Shown: positions 1-8,759 of the stretch, piece after piece
How the letters are laid out: each line of letters starts with the position of its first letter
Numbering within the stretch: position 1 is the first letter of the stretch
Position numbers and translations under genes: made by a program
NCBI GenBank assembly: GCA_013416435.1
Contig: JACCEN010000003.1
Span: forward strand, 1-64,000
DNA: 64,000 bases
DNA from: Alcaligenaceae bacterium
GTDB lineage: Bacteria > Pseudomonadota > Gammaproteobacteria > Burkholderiales > Burkholderiaceae_B
Reading direction: 5' to 3'
Notes under the pieces: model-generated
What the model was told of the DNA's origin: nothing
Databases searched by the model: none
The model's input: the letters and a program-made list of their open reading frames with translations, nothing else

Positions 1-246
1 TTCCTTGCGCGCGGGCAAACGTGCCGCTGCGATCATGAGCCTGATTCAGTCAGCCAAGCTCAATGGCTTGAATCCGTACGCCTATCTGCGCGATGTGCTC
101 GAGCGCTTGCCGACGCATCCGGATAACCGGATCGATGATCTATTGCCGCACAACTGGACGGCGCCTGTGACCTTCGAAACTGGCCCCGCTTCTCAAAAAA
201 ATTCCATCTGAAGTGGGTGGGGGGATGTAGTTCCCCAAACGCTTAC
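1..246 (+). mobile_element. Right end of an IS66-family insertion sequence (left part outside the window)
   Basis: The window opens inside an IS66-type transposase and the element appears to end at the CGCTTAC at about 240-246, which is the reverse complement of the GTAAGCG that starts IS66-family elements. The stretch from about 225 (TAGTTCCCCAAACGCTTAC region) would be the right inverted repeat. The 8 bases after it (247-254, CTTCATAT) would be the target duplication if the left end carries the same octamer; the left end is not visible. The boundary rests on family knowledge of the terminal bases, so it is moderately certain. Confidence 0.6.
2..211 (+). CDS. IS66-family transposase, C-terminal fragment (5' end outside window)
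   Basis: The reading frame is open from base 2 and gives about 69 residues ending in a stop at 209-211. The segment SLIQSAKLNGLNPYAYLRD followed by VLERLPTHPDNRIDDLLPHN is the characteristic C-terminal tail of IS66 TnpC-type transposases (DDE enzymes of about 500 residues), in which the last residues follow the catalytic glutamate region. The start and the catalytic core are upstream of the window, so whether the transposase is intact cannot be judged. Confidence 0.85.
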   Translation, partial: SLRAGKRAAAIMSLIQSAKLNGLNPYAYLRDVLERLPTHPDNRIDDLLPHNWTAPVTFETGPASQKNSI

Positions 247-363
247 CTTCATATGGGCAGCGGATCGTAATTTCTTTGGGGTGCCACGCGTCGTCGAATG
301 CCATCGCTTTGGCCATCCTCCATCTCCAGGAGTCCCTGGAGGTGGGGGGGCGGGTAAGAGTCC

Positions 364-2322
364 TTAACCATCGATGTCGGAAAGAGCGTCTTCACGCTGA
401 TGCGTCTTGCAAAGATATCCCGTCTCGTCGAACTCTCGCGTAATAGCCCAAAAGTCTACCAAGCGCCAGGGGGACGTCATGGTTACCCGGTTATGCTTGT
501 TCTTGTACCAGCTTGTCACCCCTGGATGCTTCCAGACCATATGTTCATGCTTGCTGTCAATCAGCCGGTTGTAATCATCATGCACATCCTCGCGTACTTC
601 GACCGACTGATAGCCTCCCTCAATCATGTGCCGGATCGCTTGCAAGACATAAGCCACTTGGCATTCAATCTGGAATATGGCGCTGCCGCCGTGCGACAAG
701 ACGGTGTTGGGGCCAGCCAGAACAAAAAAATTTGGGAAACCAGACACTGCGACTCCCTTATATGCTCGAGGATCGTCATCGCCCCAGACGTCTCGTATGC
801 TGCGTCCGTGGCGGCCGGTAATATGCATGGGCCAAAGCAGCTTCGAAGCGCTGAATCCCGTTGCCATGATAAGCACATCGGCCTTATGCAACTTACCTGA
901 GGACGTCACGATGCCATCGGGGGTGATGTGTGAGATCCCATCGCTGATCAGCTCCACATCCTTGCGCCGAAGCATGCTGAACCACTTGTTATCGCGCAGC
1001 AATCGCTTGCCATATGGTGGGTAGGAGGGAGTGCATTTACGCAATAACTCCTCGTCGCCTCCAAGTTCTTCGCGCATGTACGCGATTATGGTCTCGCGCA
1101 ATTTATGGTTGTCGGCGTTCAGTGACAGGTCAGGCAAATGCCATTTCGGATCGATGACGAGCTGGCGGTGTACCATGTCGGAAGCAGCCCAGAAAATAAG
1201 AAAGCGGTGCCACATCTCGAACAGCGGAATGTTTTCAAAGCACCATATGTTTTCGGAGCTTACCTGCTTATGGTAATTGGGATTGCCCATTGCCCAATGA
1301 GGCGTGCGTTGAAAGATCGTTAGGCGCTCGACAGTATCAACGATAGCGGGACCGACTTGCATGCCGCTTGCGCCCGTACCGACAAGCGCCACGCTCTTGC
1401 CTTCGAGCAAAACACCTTCATTCCAACACGCCGTATGCAGAACGGGGCCCTTGAAGCTGTCGATTCCAGCGAGCTTCGGCAGTGAAGGCACGTTATGGCC
1501 TGCAGCAGTGATCATGACATTGCAGCGCAAAATCTTTTCTATTCCTTCTCGACGATGGTTCACAGTCCACATGCCTGCGGAAGTTTCATACTTCGCCTCG
1601 AATACTTCCGTCCCATAGCGGATATGCTCTTCAAGGCCGAACTCTGTCACCACACGTGCAAGATAGTCTTGGATTTCCGACTGCCGGCAAAAATACCGTG
1701 ACCACTTTTTATTCGGGAAGAAGGAGTAGGAATAAAAATGACTTGGCGTATCCACGCCACAGCCCGGATAGCGATTCTCTATCCAAGTTCCGCCAGGCGC
1801 GTGGTGTCGCTCTAGAATGACAAATGGCACGCCGGCTTGTTTAAGGCGTACGCCTGCACATATTCCTGCAATGCCAGCTCCCACGACCACCACCTGGAAA
1901 TTCTCGGATATCGCACTTGGTGGACTACCGTCTTTCCAGCGAATCGTTCGCGTATCCTGCGGGCCGATCCGCAGTTCCTCTATAAACATGGGAATGTATT
2001 CGGAGGGAACTTGTGTACCGACCGCAGCGCTCATCATGCGTTGCAGAGTTTCATCGGAAGGTAGCTCAGGAAGAGGCTTATTTTGTTCGGCATACTCTTT
2101 CAGCACATCAACGAGCCGATTTTGCGCAGTCTGTCGGATTGATTCAGGCACGTGTTGTTGATAGTTCCAGCCGCCGGCAATGTACGGTGCCGCCTGCTCC
2201 AGTAGCGTTAGGTCTTGTGTGAGATGTGCTAGCACCAGTAAACTGGGGACGGGATCCGCATTTGATAACGCGGCCCGTAAAGCGGTCTGCTGCTCGGAAG
2301 CCCGCTTGAACAACTCTTGCAT
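364..2322 (-). CDS. Baeyer-Villiger-type flavin monooxygenase, 4-hydroxyacetophenone monooxygenase-like
   Basis: A 652-residue cytosolic flavoprotein. An FAD Rossmann motif (VVVGAGIAGICAG, residues about 145-157) follows an N-terminal extension of about 140 residues. A second Rossmann motif for NADPH (GTGASGMQVG) comes later, and between them is FKGPVLHTACW, matching the FxGxxxHxxxW fingerprint of class B Baeyer-Villiger monooxygenases. The N-terminal extension and overall length match 4-hydroxyacetophenone monooxygenase (about 640 residues) better than cyclohexanone monooxygenase (about 540). The expected reaction is NADPH- and O2-dependent insertion of oxygen next to a ketone to give an ester. 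The usual last residue of the fingerprint (P or D after W) is N here. It stands alone: the next gene is divergent and broken. The substrate cannot be read from the sequence. Confidence 0.82.
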   Translation of the reverse strand: MQELFKRASEQQTALRAALSNADPVPSLLVLAHLTQDLTLLEQAAPYIAGGWNYQQHVPESIRQTAQNRLVDVLKEYAEQNKPLPELPSDETLQRMMSAAVGTQVPSEYIPMFIEELRIGPQDTRTIRWKDGSPPSAISENFQVVVVGAGIAGICAGVRLKQAGVPFVILERHHAPGGTWIENRYPGCGVDTPSHFYSYSFFPNKKWSRYFCRQSEIQDYLARVVTEFGLEEHIRYGTEVFEAKYETSAGMWTVNHRREGIEKILRCNVMITAAGHNVPSLPKLAGIDSFKGPVLHTACWNEGVLLEGKSVALVGTGASGMQVGPAIVDTVERLTIFQRTPHWAMGNPNYHKQVSSENIWCFENIPLFEMWHRFLIFWAASDMVHRQLVIDPKWHLPDLSLNADNHKLRETIIAYMREELGGDEELLRKCTPSYPPYGKRLLRDNKWFSMLRRKDVELISDGISHITPDGIVTSSGKLHKADVLIMATGFSASKLLWPMHITGRHGRSIRDVWGDDDPRAYKGVAVSGFPNFFVLAGPNTVLSHGGSAIFQIECQVAYVLQAIRHMIEGGYQSVEVREDVHDDYNRLIDSKHEHMVWKHPGVTSWYKNKHNRVTMTSPWRLVDFWAITREFDETGYLCKTHQREDALSDIDG

Positions 2323-2435
2323 TTTCTGTTTCCTCGCTCGTGATTCTCGGTGATGGCATGTAGGGAATTATTCCGCCACGCACGAGCGGTGGACAAGCGA
2401 TATTAATTGATCGCGAGGAACGGAAAAATTGATAG

Positions 2436-3364
2436 GGAGCGGTCAAGCTGACACTGGAGATCCTGAAACGTATCCCGCGTACCCGCAGCATCTCCGCGCG
2501 AGAGCTGCATGAGCATTACTTGCCGCGGGCATCAATCGAAGCAGGCGTACCATCGAGCGGCAACTAGAGGCCTTGGTCGACCAGTTTGATATTGAGTGTG
2601 ACAGCCGCGGCAAGCCTTATGGGTATCGGTGGAAGGCGCAGTCGCGGGGGCTGTCGTTGCCCACCCTGACGGAACAGGGGTCATTGTTGCTTGCCTTGGC
2701 GCAGCAATATTTACAGAATCTGCTGCCGGCAACGGTGATGAAGTCGATGGATGTTTTTTTTCGGCAGGCGCGCAGCAATCTGGACCCCTACGCCAACTCA
2801 AAGCCGGAAAGCGAATGGCTCGCCAAAGTGCGAGTGGTCAATGAGAGCCAGCCGCTGCTGCCGCCTGCGATCGACGCAGGTGTGTTTGAAGTCGTCAGTA
2901 CAGCCTTGTATCAAAATCGATGGTTAGACCTAGACTATAAAAATGCAGCCGGAAAGCGCGCCGAGCGGAGGGGCATGCCGTTGGGACTGGCTCAGCAGGC
3001 GCCCCGCCTGTATTTGGTTTGCCGTTATGGGGGGTACGACAATGAGCGCAGCCTGGCCATGCATCGCATCCGGCACGCGACGATCTCAGGCATACAGTTC
3101 ACGCGACCAAGCGAGTTCAGCCTGCAAAAATACGATGACGACGGTCGCTTCGGCTTCGGCGAAGGGCGCCGCATAACGCTTGGCCTCTGTGTCGCCAAGC
3201 GAGCAGGAAAGCATCTACTGGAGACTCAGTTGTCCAAGGATCAAAAGGTGGTGGAACATGACGACCATTATGCGATTACCGCCACCGTTATTGATTCAGA
3301 ACGACTGACGTGGTGGCTGAACGGTTTTGGCAGTCAGGTGTGGAATGTGGTCAAGCAATCGTAA
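2436..3364 (+). pseudogene. WYL-domain transcriptional regulator, frameshifted and missing its start
   Basis: The long frame from a TTG at 2573 encodes 263 residues with a WYL-type ligand-sensing domain (LYLVCRYGGYDNERSLAMHR, about residues 140-160) and a C-terminal extension. The N-terminal winged helix is split. Its first half (LTLEILKRIPRTRSISARE) is read in a different frame at about 2448-2520, and the recognition half (GINRSRRTIERQLEAL) in the WYL frame at about 2528-2572. The join needs a one-base shift near 2520-2530. The first half has no ATG/GTG/TTG before its upstream stop at 2433. WYL proteins commonly control defence or DNA-repair genes, and broken and intact nuclease-like genes follow here. 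A TTG-initiated WYL-only protein cannot be excluded. Confidence 0.6.
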
Positions 3365-3382
3365 GCCGCGAGGTAAAGTCGC

Positions 3383-4330
3383 ATGACAAAAAGAGCTTTC
3401 TGGCTGTCGAAATCGAAGATCATGTCAGGGCGCCAATGCGCGAAGCGGCTTTGGTTGGAAACGCATTGCCGCGAACACGCCGAAGTCAGCCATGCGACAC
3501 AGATGACCTATGATCACGGGCACATGTTTGGCGACATTGCACGCTCGCTTATTGGCGAGGGGCCGCTGATCGAGCATGTGGACGACATCGGTCTGACGAT
3601 CAGCGAAACTAAAAACTTGATGCGTTCAAACCGGACATTATTCGAGCCCGCCTTCTAGCACGATAATGTGGTCTCGCGTGCCGACGGCTTGTTGCGCGTT
3701 CATGGTGGCTGGCACTTGATTGAAGTAAAGGCGGCTACCTCGATCAGGGATTACTACCTTGAGGACTGCGCTGCGCAAAATGCTGGGTGGTAAGGAGCCT
3801 GACATACCGCAGGGCGCACACTGCAGTGATCCCTACGCTTGTCCGTTTCAGGGATACTGCCAGTCAAAGGCGCCTGCGCAGGCGCAGCATCCGGTAAGCA
3901 TCCTGCCGTACGGCCGAGCTTTGGCCGAAAGGATGGCGGAGAAAGGCATCGACGATTTGCGTGACGTTCCGGTAGCCGACATAAAGAGCGCGCTGCACCG
4001 AAAGAGCTGGCGCACATGTTGCCCACGATGGAAAAGACATTGCTCGCCATCGTGGATCGTATGGTCGACCTGCTTCCCATCACCAGAGAGCATTATTACC
4101 ACCCTGATATACGCGGTTCATTTTCAATCAAGGCGGTCTTGCCAACCATTGCGCCTAATTTGACTTATGACGGACTGGAGCAAGTCCAGGACGGTGGGAT
4201 GGCTCAGCAGGTTTGGTTGGTGCTGGTACAAGGCGATTTACGGTCGGAGCTGCGTCAAGGGCTGTTGGACTACTGCGAGCGGGACACCTACGGATTGGTC
4301 GTACTGGCGGATTTTTTGCAGGCGAATTGA
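3383..4330 (+). pseudogene. DUF2779-domain protein, broken by a stop codon and deletions
   Basis: The first 91 residues (LSKSKIMSGRQCAKRLWLET near the start, then GHMFGDIARSLIGEG) match the N-terminus of DUF2779 proteins, a family of about 500 residues with a PD-(D/E)XK-like region. A TAG at 3656-3658 interrupts the frame. Family-like sequence resumes directly after it (HDNVVSRADGLLRVHGGWHL and IEVKAATS, with the D...ExK nuclease-like spacing). Further pieces occur in other frames: DIPQGAHCSDPYACPFQGYC at about 3800-3865, and PITREHYYHPDIRGSFSIKA through LLDYCERDTYGLVVLADFLQ up to 4330. Total length is well below a full gene, so internal deletions as well as the stop are present. It is adjacent to the broken WYL gene. 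Confidence 0.8.
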
Positions 4331-4464
4331 CTCCCGTAGGCATCTTGTTGTCTCGTCAGCAAGGGAGGTTCGATACAGAAGGTACAGGACGTGAAACGCC
4401 CGGAGGTGGCCGCGAATGGACGGTTGGCGATTACCGGGGCATCCCGTTCTATGGAGACAATAGC

Positions 4465-5631
4465 ATGACACGGAAGACGCCCGCGGCAGCAAAGAAACCC
4501 GCCGCCTTACCGGCTGGCTATGCAGGCATCCACGGCGGCATCGTGGAGCTGCTGGATGCGGCACGCCAGGCAGCGGCGCGCAGTGTCAATGCGCTGATGA
4601 CGGCCAGCTATTGGGAAATTGGCCGCCGGATTGTCGACGCCGAGCAGAAAGGCAGGCGACGGGCCGGTTATGGCGAGCAGTTGATGGCTCGGCTGTCCGC
4701 CGATCTGACGGCGCGATTCGGGCGTGGGTTCAGCCCGGACAACCTGGAGAACATGCGGCGGTTCTTCGTTGCATACCCCCTTGAGGCAATTTCCGAGACA
4801 GTGTCTCGGAAATCTGGAGACGGACTGCCCACCGAGAATTCCGAGACGGCGTCTCGGAAAGTCGACCTCACCGAACTTTCCCAGGCTTTCACCCTGCCGT
4901 GGTCGGCCTATGTCCGCCTGTTGTCGGTCAAGGACGACCATGCCCGCAGGTTTTACGAGGCCGAAGCCCTGCGCGGTGGCTGGAGCGTGCGCCAGCTCGA
5001 CCGGCAGATCGGCAGCCAGTTCTACGAGCGCACGGCCTTGTCCAAAGACAAGGCAGCGATGCTGGTCAAGGGTTCGGTGGCCAAGCCCGAGGATGCCGTC
5101 ACGCCCAACGATGCCATCAAAGACCCGTATGTGCTGGAGTTCCTTGATCTCAAGGACGAGTATTCGGAATCCGATCTGGAAGTGGCCTTGATCCAGCGAC
5201 TGGAAGACTTCTTGCTAGAACTGGGGGAAGGCTTCACCTTCGTCGGGCGGCAACGTCGGCTGCGCATCGACCAGACCTGGTATCGGGTCGATCTGCTGTT
5301 CTTCCATCGCAAGCTGCGCTGCCTGGTCATCATCGACCTGAAGCTGGGCAGCCTGACCCATACCGACGTGGGGCAGATGCATATGTACTGCAACTATGCC
5401 AAGGAGCATTGGGCTTACCCGGACGAGAACCCGCCGGTGGGTCTGATCCTGTGTGCTGACAAGGGCCATGCCCTGGCGCGGTATGCGCTAGATGGCTTGC
5501 CGACCAAGGTGATGGCGGCCAATTATCGGACGGTGTTGCCGGACGCCGAGTTGCTGCAGAAAGAGCTGGAGAACACGCGACGTCTGCTCGAATCTCGCGG
5601 AACGCTATCTCTAAAGGACCGCAAGCCATAG
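4465..5631 (+). CDS. YhcG/DUF1016 family PD-(D/E)XK nuclease-domain protein
   Basis: The frame is open from far upstream, but the ATG at 4465 (MTRKTPAAAKKP, 388 residues) gives the family's usual start. Residues about 20-120 are the DUF1016 N-terminal domain (ASYWEIGRRIVDAEQKGRRR, then FSPDNLENMRRFFVAYP). Residues about 220-370 are the C-terminal PD-(D/E)XK nuclease-like domain, with VDLLFFHRKLRCLVIIDLKL carrying the D...DxK core and GLILCADKGHALARYAL near the end. YhcG proteins are predicted DNA-processing or defence nucleases; their exact role is not settled. Between the two domains is a linker encoded by two near-identical perfect palindromes (4791-4811 and 4839-4859). The gene is intact although its upstream neighbours are broken. 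Confidence 0.88.
   Translation: MTRKTPAAAKKPAALPAGYAGIHGGIVELLDAARQAAARSVNALMTASYWEIGRRIVDAEQKGRRRAGYGEQLMARLSADLTARFGRGFSPDNLENMRRFFVAYPLEAISETVSRKSGDGLPTENSETASRKVDLTELSQAFTLPWSAYVRLLSVKDDHARRFYEAEALRGGWSVRQLDRQIGSQFYERTALSKDKAAMLVKGSVAKPEDAVTPNDAIKDPYVLEFLDLKDEYSESDLEVALIQRLEDFLLELGEGFTFVGRQRRLRIDQTWYRVDLLFFHRKLRCLVIIDLKLGSLTHTDVGQMHMYCNYAKEHWAYPDENPPVGLILCADKGHALARYALDGLPTKVMAANYRTVLPDAELLQKELENTRRLLESRGTLSLKDRKP
4791..4811. repeat. In-gene palindrome copy 1 inside the YhcG-like CDS
   Basis: TTCCGAGAC and GTCTCGGAA are perfect 9-base inverted arms around AGT. The 21-base unit is a multiple of 3 and reads through in frame, encoding the peptide SETVSRK in the linker between the two protein domains. 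Confidence 0.9.
4839..4859. repeat. In-gene palindrome copy 2 inside the YhcG-like CDS
   Basis: The same 9-base arms TTCCGAGAC/GTCTCGGAA with GGC as loop, starting 48 bases after copy 1 and therefore in the same frame. It encodes SETASRK. Confidence 0.9.
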
Positions 5632-5942
5632 TTGTGCGTCCCGGCGTACCGCCGTCGGGCTCGCGGGTACGTGCCTTGCATTTTTAGAAGAAAAATTTGG
5701 CGGCACTATTCCATGGACACGCGTTGTGCTATGGGGCCTTTCTTCATTCTTTATATCTCCACCCGCTAATTTTCGGCCGACAGCATAAGAGCGTCAAGCA
5801 TACTGTTTTCGGTGCCTTATTGATTATGCGGAAATTTTCCCGCGCATTGAAAGCGCCTGTTCAACCCCCTTTGAGTAGATGACAACTCCTGGGGTCAGAC
5901 CCGAATGGGTCTGACCCCGTTTCGATATAGAGCCACTTGGGG
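5632..5942. other. Intergenic region between the YhcG-like gene and the histidine kinase
   Basis: About 310 bases with no convincing gene. A GC-rich inverted repeat (CGTACC near 5646 pairing with GGTACG near 5670), followed by TGCATTTTTAG, may end transcription of the YhcG-like gene. An ORF of 61 codons at 5697-5882 has no recognisable domain or good ribosome binding site and is not called. Two GGGGTCAGACCCC palindromes lie at the right end. Confidence 0.5.
5891..5918. repeat. GGGGTCAGACCC palindromic repeat
   Basis: Arms GGGGTCAGACCC and GGGTCTGACCCC separated by GAAT. It is a shorter variant of the 30-base unit that recurs across the window. Confidence 0.9.
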
Positions 5943-5968
5943 TCAGACCCCGTACGGGGTCTGACCCC
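5939..5968. repeat. GGGGTCAGACCCC palindromic repeat overlapping the 3' end of the histidine kinase gene
   Basis: The full 30-base palindrome, with 13-base arms GGGGTCAGACCCC/GGGGTCTGACCCC and centre GTAC. The minus-strand kinase gene runs into it; its last residues GQTPYGV and its stop codon come from the repeat. Confidence 0.95.
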
Positions 5969-7856
5969 ACGGCAGCACTACCTCCACCATCAGCCCTCTG
6001 CCTTGCCCCGAATGTGCGTATAGCTCGCCGTCGTGGGCCTGCACGATGCGCTGGGTAAAGTGATAGCCCAGGCCGCTGCCCTTTTTTCCGATCGATGTTT
6101 CCGCGCGAAAATAGGGGGTGCCCAGCTTGGCCAATGCCTCGTCGTCAAGCCCGGGGCCATGGTCGATGATCTGTATCCGCAAACCCGTTTCATCGCGCAG
6201 CGCCTGAATCCGGACCTGGCTGCCGGCGGGCGAATAGCGCAGGGCATTGTCCAGCAGGTTGCCCAGGGCGGCGGCGATCAGGGTTTCGTCCAGCTCGCAA
6301 GACAGATCGTCCGGATAAACGCTCAGGTGAACACGCTGTGCTTCGGTCTCGGCCTGTTGGCTGACAATGCTTTCGAGCAAAGCGCGGATGCGGCACGGCT
6401 TGCGGGCCGACGCCACCCCTTGATGCTCCAGTCTTTCCACCAGAAGGAAGTTGTCGACCAGGCTGGACAGCGTGGCAGTGTTGTTGCGAATGCCCGCCAA
6501 TCGTTGCGCTTCCGACGGCATCAGGCCGGGGGCTTTCAACTGAATCATTTGCGCCGAGCGGTCTATGGCCGCCAGGGGATTGCGGAACTCATGCGAGAGC
6601 ATGGCCACGAAGCGGCGCTGCTCTTCGGTGCGCTGGGTTGCGATGGCGGCCTCTTGTTCGGCGGATGCCTTGTCTCTTTGCAACTGTCGCAGCCGCAGCG
6701 CCATGCCGAAGCTCATGACCAGCACATGAACCAGGGAGGCCGCCTGATACAGATTGGCCGTCAGCATGTTCTGAGGCAGAATCCCCTGGTTAGCGGCTGT
6801 ATTCACCAATGCGCCTATTGCAGGGATGATGAAGGCGAAGAAGTACAGCATCAGCTCGATGCGGCGGCTACGGCGCCAGAGTGTCAAGGCGACCGCCATG
6901 CCAAGCATGAAGTTCACGCTATTGAGAACGTTGGCTAGCTTGACGACCACGAGCAACCATGCCGTGACCAGGGAAGGCAGCAGCGCAAAGGGCAGCAAGG
7001 CCAGGTTGAGCAACAGCGTGAACCAGTATAGATGGTGGATGAAGGGATAGTGCCGTTTCAGGTCCAGCAGCTTGTCCCACATGAGAACAATGGCCACGGC
7101 GCCACCCAGCCAGCCCATGCGCGGCAGCGTGTCGGTAAGCCAGGCGGCGTAGTTGCCCAGCAGCATGGGCAGGTATCCATTGGTTCCCAGGTGGAACAGA
7201 ACCAGCGAGGCCAAATAGCCCGCATAGGCAGCCATGGGTATGTCGCGCAGCCTTGCCCCCAGAATCGCGTAAAGAAAGACGGAGATCAGCAGGACGCCGA
7301 AATACAGGCCGCGATAAAAATTATCGCGAGTCTGGTAGGCACTGAAAGCCGCGGGCTGCCAGACCTCGGCATGGACATTGATGGCGTTGTTGCTGCGTAC
7401 CCGGATATAGATATGGGCGCCCTCGAAGGCGTCAAAGGGTATGGCGAACAGGCGAGTTTGCAAAGGGCGTTCTTCGTAAGGCCGGTAGTAGCCCATGGCA
7501 TGGTGGTCGAAACCGCCATCATGCAACTCGACCCAGACGTCCACCTCTTCCAGTTCTGGGCTGCCTATGGCGAGGATCCACCGAGATGGCGCGCCCGGCC
7601 CGTGGCTGACCTGCGCGCGGAACCAATGGTTGGCATTGCCGTAGCCCAGGCTTCGATAGTCCGGCAGGCGCTGGAAGTCTTGACCGCGCACGGCTTGAAA
7701 GGACAATGAACGGCTCGGGTCCTGGAAATGCTCCAGTGCGCCTTCCAGGGAAGCTCGCGATGTTTGCGTCCGCAACTCAACGTCGGCAGCCGCCGGCACA
7801 AGAAGCGTCGACGCCAGTGCCAGCCACAGCAGCCAAAGCGCGGCATGACGCTTCAT
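5943..7856 (-). CDS. Membrane sensor histidine kinase with 7TMR-DISM sensor module
   Basis: The chosen start is the ATG at 7856 (MKRHAALWLLWLALAS, a signal peptide), which overlaps the response regulator stop as ATGA; the open frame extends 25 codons further upstream. The product has 637 residues. A periplasmic DISMED2-like domain (about 30-165, with NHWFRAQVSH and WILAIGSPELEEVDVW) is followed by about seven transmembrane helices (about 185-390). The HisKA H-box is FVAMLSHEFRNPLAA (phospho-accepting His at about residue 422), and the HATPase domain has an N-box (GNLLDNALRYSP), a G1 box (DHGPGLDDEAL) and a G2 box (GSGLGYHF). 7TMR-DISM sensors are thought to bind carbohydrate-like or other small ligands. 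Its partner is the adjacent regulator; a likely target is the divergent lipoprotein gene (inference). Confidence 0.92.
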   Translation of the reverse strand: MKRHAALWLLWLALASTLLVPAAADVELRTQTSRASLEGALEHFQDPSRSLSFQAVRGQDFQRLPDYRSLGYGNANHWFRAQVSHGPGAPSRWILAIGSPELEEVDVWVELHDGGFDHHAMGYYRPYEERPLQTRLFAIPFDAFEGAHIYIRVRSNNAINVHAEVWQPAAFSAYQTRDNFYRGLYFGVLLISVFLYAILGARLRDIPMAAYAGYLASLVLFHLGTNGYLPMLLGNYAAWLTDTLPRMGWLGGAVAIVLMWDKLLDLKRHYPFIHHLYWFTLLLNLALLPFALLPSLVTAWLLVVVKLANVLNSVNFMLGMAVALTLWRRSRRIELMLYFFAFIIPAIGALVNTAANQGILPQNMLTANLYQAASLVHVLVMSFGMALRLRQLQRDKASAEQEAAIATQRTEEQRRFVAMLSHEFRNPLAAIDRSAQMIQLKAPGLMPSEAQRLAGIRNNTATLSSLVDNFLLVERLEHQGVASARKPCRIRALLESIVSQQAETEAQRVHLSVYPDDLSCELDETLIAAALGNLLDNALRYSPAGSQVRIQALRDETGLRIQIIDHGPGLDDEALAKLGTPYFRAETSIGKKGSGLGYHFTQRIVQAHDGELYAHSGQGRGLMVEVVLPWGQTPYGV

Positions 7857-8593
7857 TTCATCAGCCCGCAGCGTCCGGTGAATGTATAGCCCTTGCCATA
7901 GCTGGGGCGCAGAGGAAGCTCCATGTCGCACGCGACCAAGGCTTTGCGTCTGAGCCGGCTTGCCATGTTGTCCAGGTTGCGCAGGTTCGACAAAGTGTCG
8001 CGCTTTTCCAGGCGCAGCAGCAAGGCCTTGCGCGTCACGACCCGGCCCGGCTGCTCGAACAGCATGGCCAGCACCATGACTTCCGCATGGGTCAGCGCCA
8101 GGCTTCGGCCATTGGGTGCGCTGACGATCCAGTCCCGGGTATCAAGCTGCCAAGCGTCTTTGGCCGGCACGGCGCCGGCCGTCGTGCTGCCGACCGTGTC
8201 CCGTTCCAGGCGTCGTTGCACGCTGTGGCAGGCGGCGCCGATGACTTCCAGTGGGCTGCGCTTGGAAAGATACATGGCGGCGCCCGCCTCAAGTCCCTGC
8301 ACGTGATCGCTGCTGGAGTCCAGTGCCGTCAGCATCACGATTTCGGGAAGGCTGCCGGCGGTATGCCGCGAGCGCACCTGCCGGGCGATTTCCAGCCCGC
8401 TTATTCCAGGCAAGGCCACGTCGAGCAGCAGCAACTGAAAAGGAGAACGTGGCCACACCGCGAAGAATGCCTCTCCGCTCTCGAAGCCTTGGACGGTAAA
8501 GCAGCCTTGCAGATTCAGAAACTCCACCAGATCGCTGCGCAATTCCGGGCTGTCTTCTACAACCGCGACAAGCATCGGCGATGTCTTTGACAT
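7853..8593 (-). CDS. Response regulator, receiver plus OmpR-type winged-helix DNA-binding domain
   Basis: 246 residues. The receiver domain (about 6-125) has the acidic pair ED near the N-terminus, the phospho-acceptor Asp58 in LLLLDVALPG, a conserved Thr in VMLTAL and Lys in YLSKRSP. The C-terminal half (about 150-240) has the winged-helix pattern LALTHAEVMVLAMLFEQPGR followed by RKALLLRLEK. It is the first gene of a two-gene operon with the histidine kinase, with coding regions overlapping by ATGA, which indicates translational coupling. The 166-base gap to the divergent lipoprotein gene is AT-rich and could carry promoters for both directions. Confidence 0.93.
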   Translation of the reverse strand: MSKTSPMLVAVVEDSPELRSDLVEFLNLQGCFTVQGFESGEAFFAVWPRSPFQLLLLDVALPGISGLEIARQVRSRHTAGSLPEIVMLTALDSSSDHVQGLEAGAAMYLSKRSPLEVIGAACHSVQRRLERDTVGSTTAGAVPAKDAWQLDTRDWIVSAPNGRSLALTHAEVMVLAMLFEQPGRVVTRKALLLRLEKRDTLSNLRNLDNMASRLRRKALVACDMELPLRPSYGKGYTFTGRCGLMK

Positions 8594-8759
8594 AAAGAAG
8601 TATTTGGTAATTTTCCAAAAAGGATACTTCAGTTCCCATTGGGCTGACAGAATTTTCCAGAATTTGACAGAAATTAATCTACTCGCTGCGCAAGAGCAAT
8701 TTTTATAATTTGTTTCATATCCATGCCTGACGTAAATCCTACTCTTGAAGGTTCATGAA

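Noticed and set aside
5697-5882. 61-codon plus-strand ORF in the gap before the histidine kinase
   Set aside because: No ribosome binding site, no domain, atypical composition; treated as intergenic.
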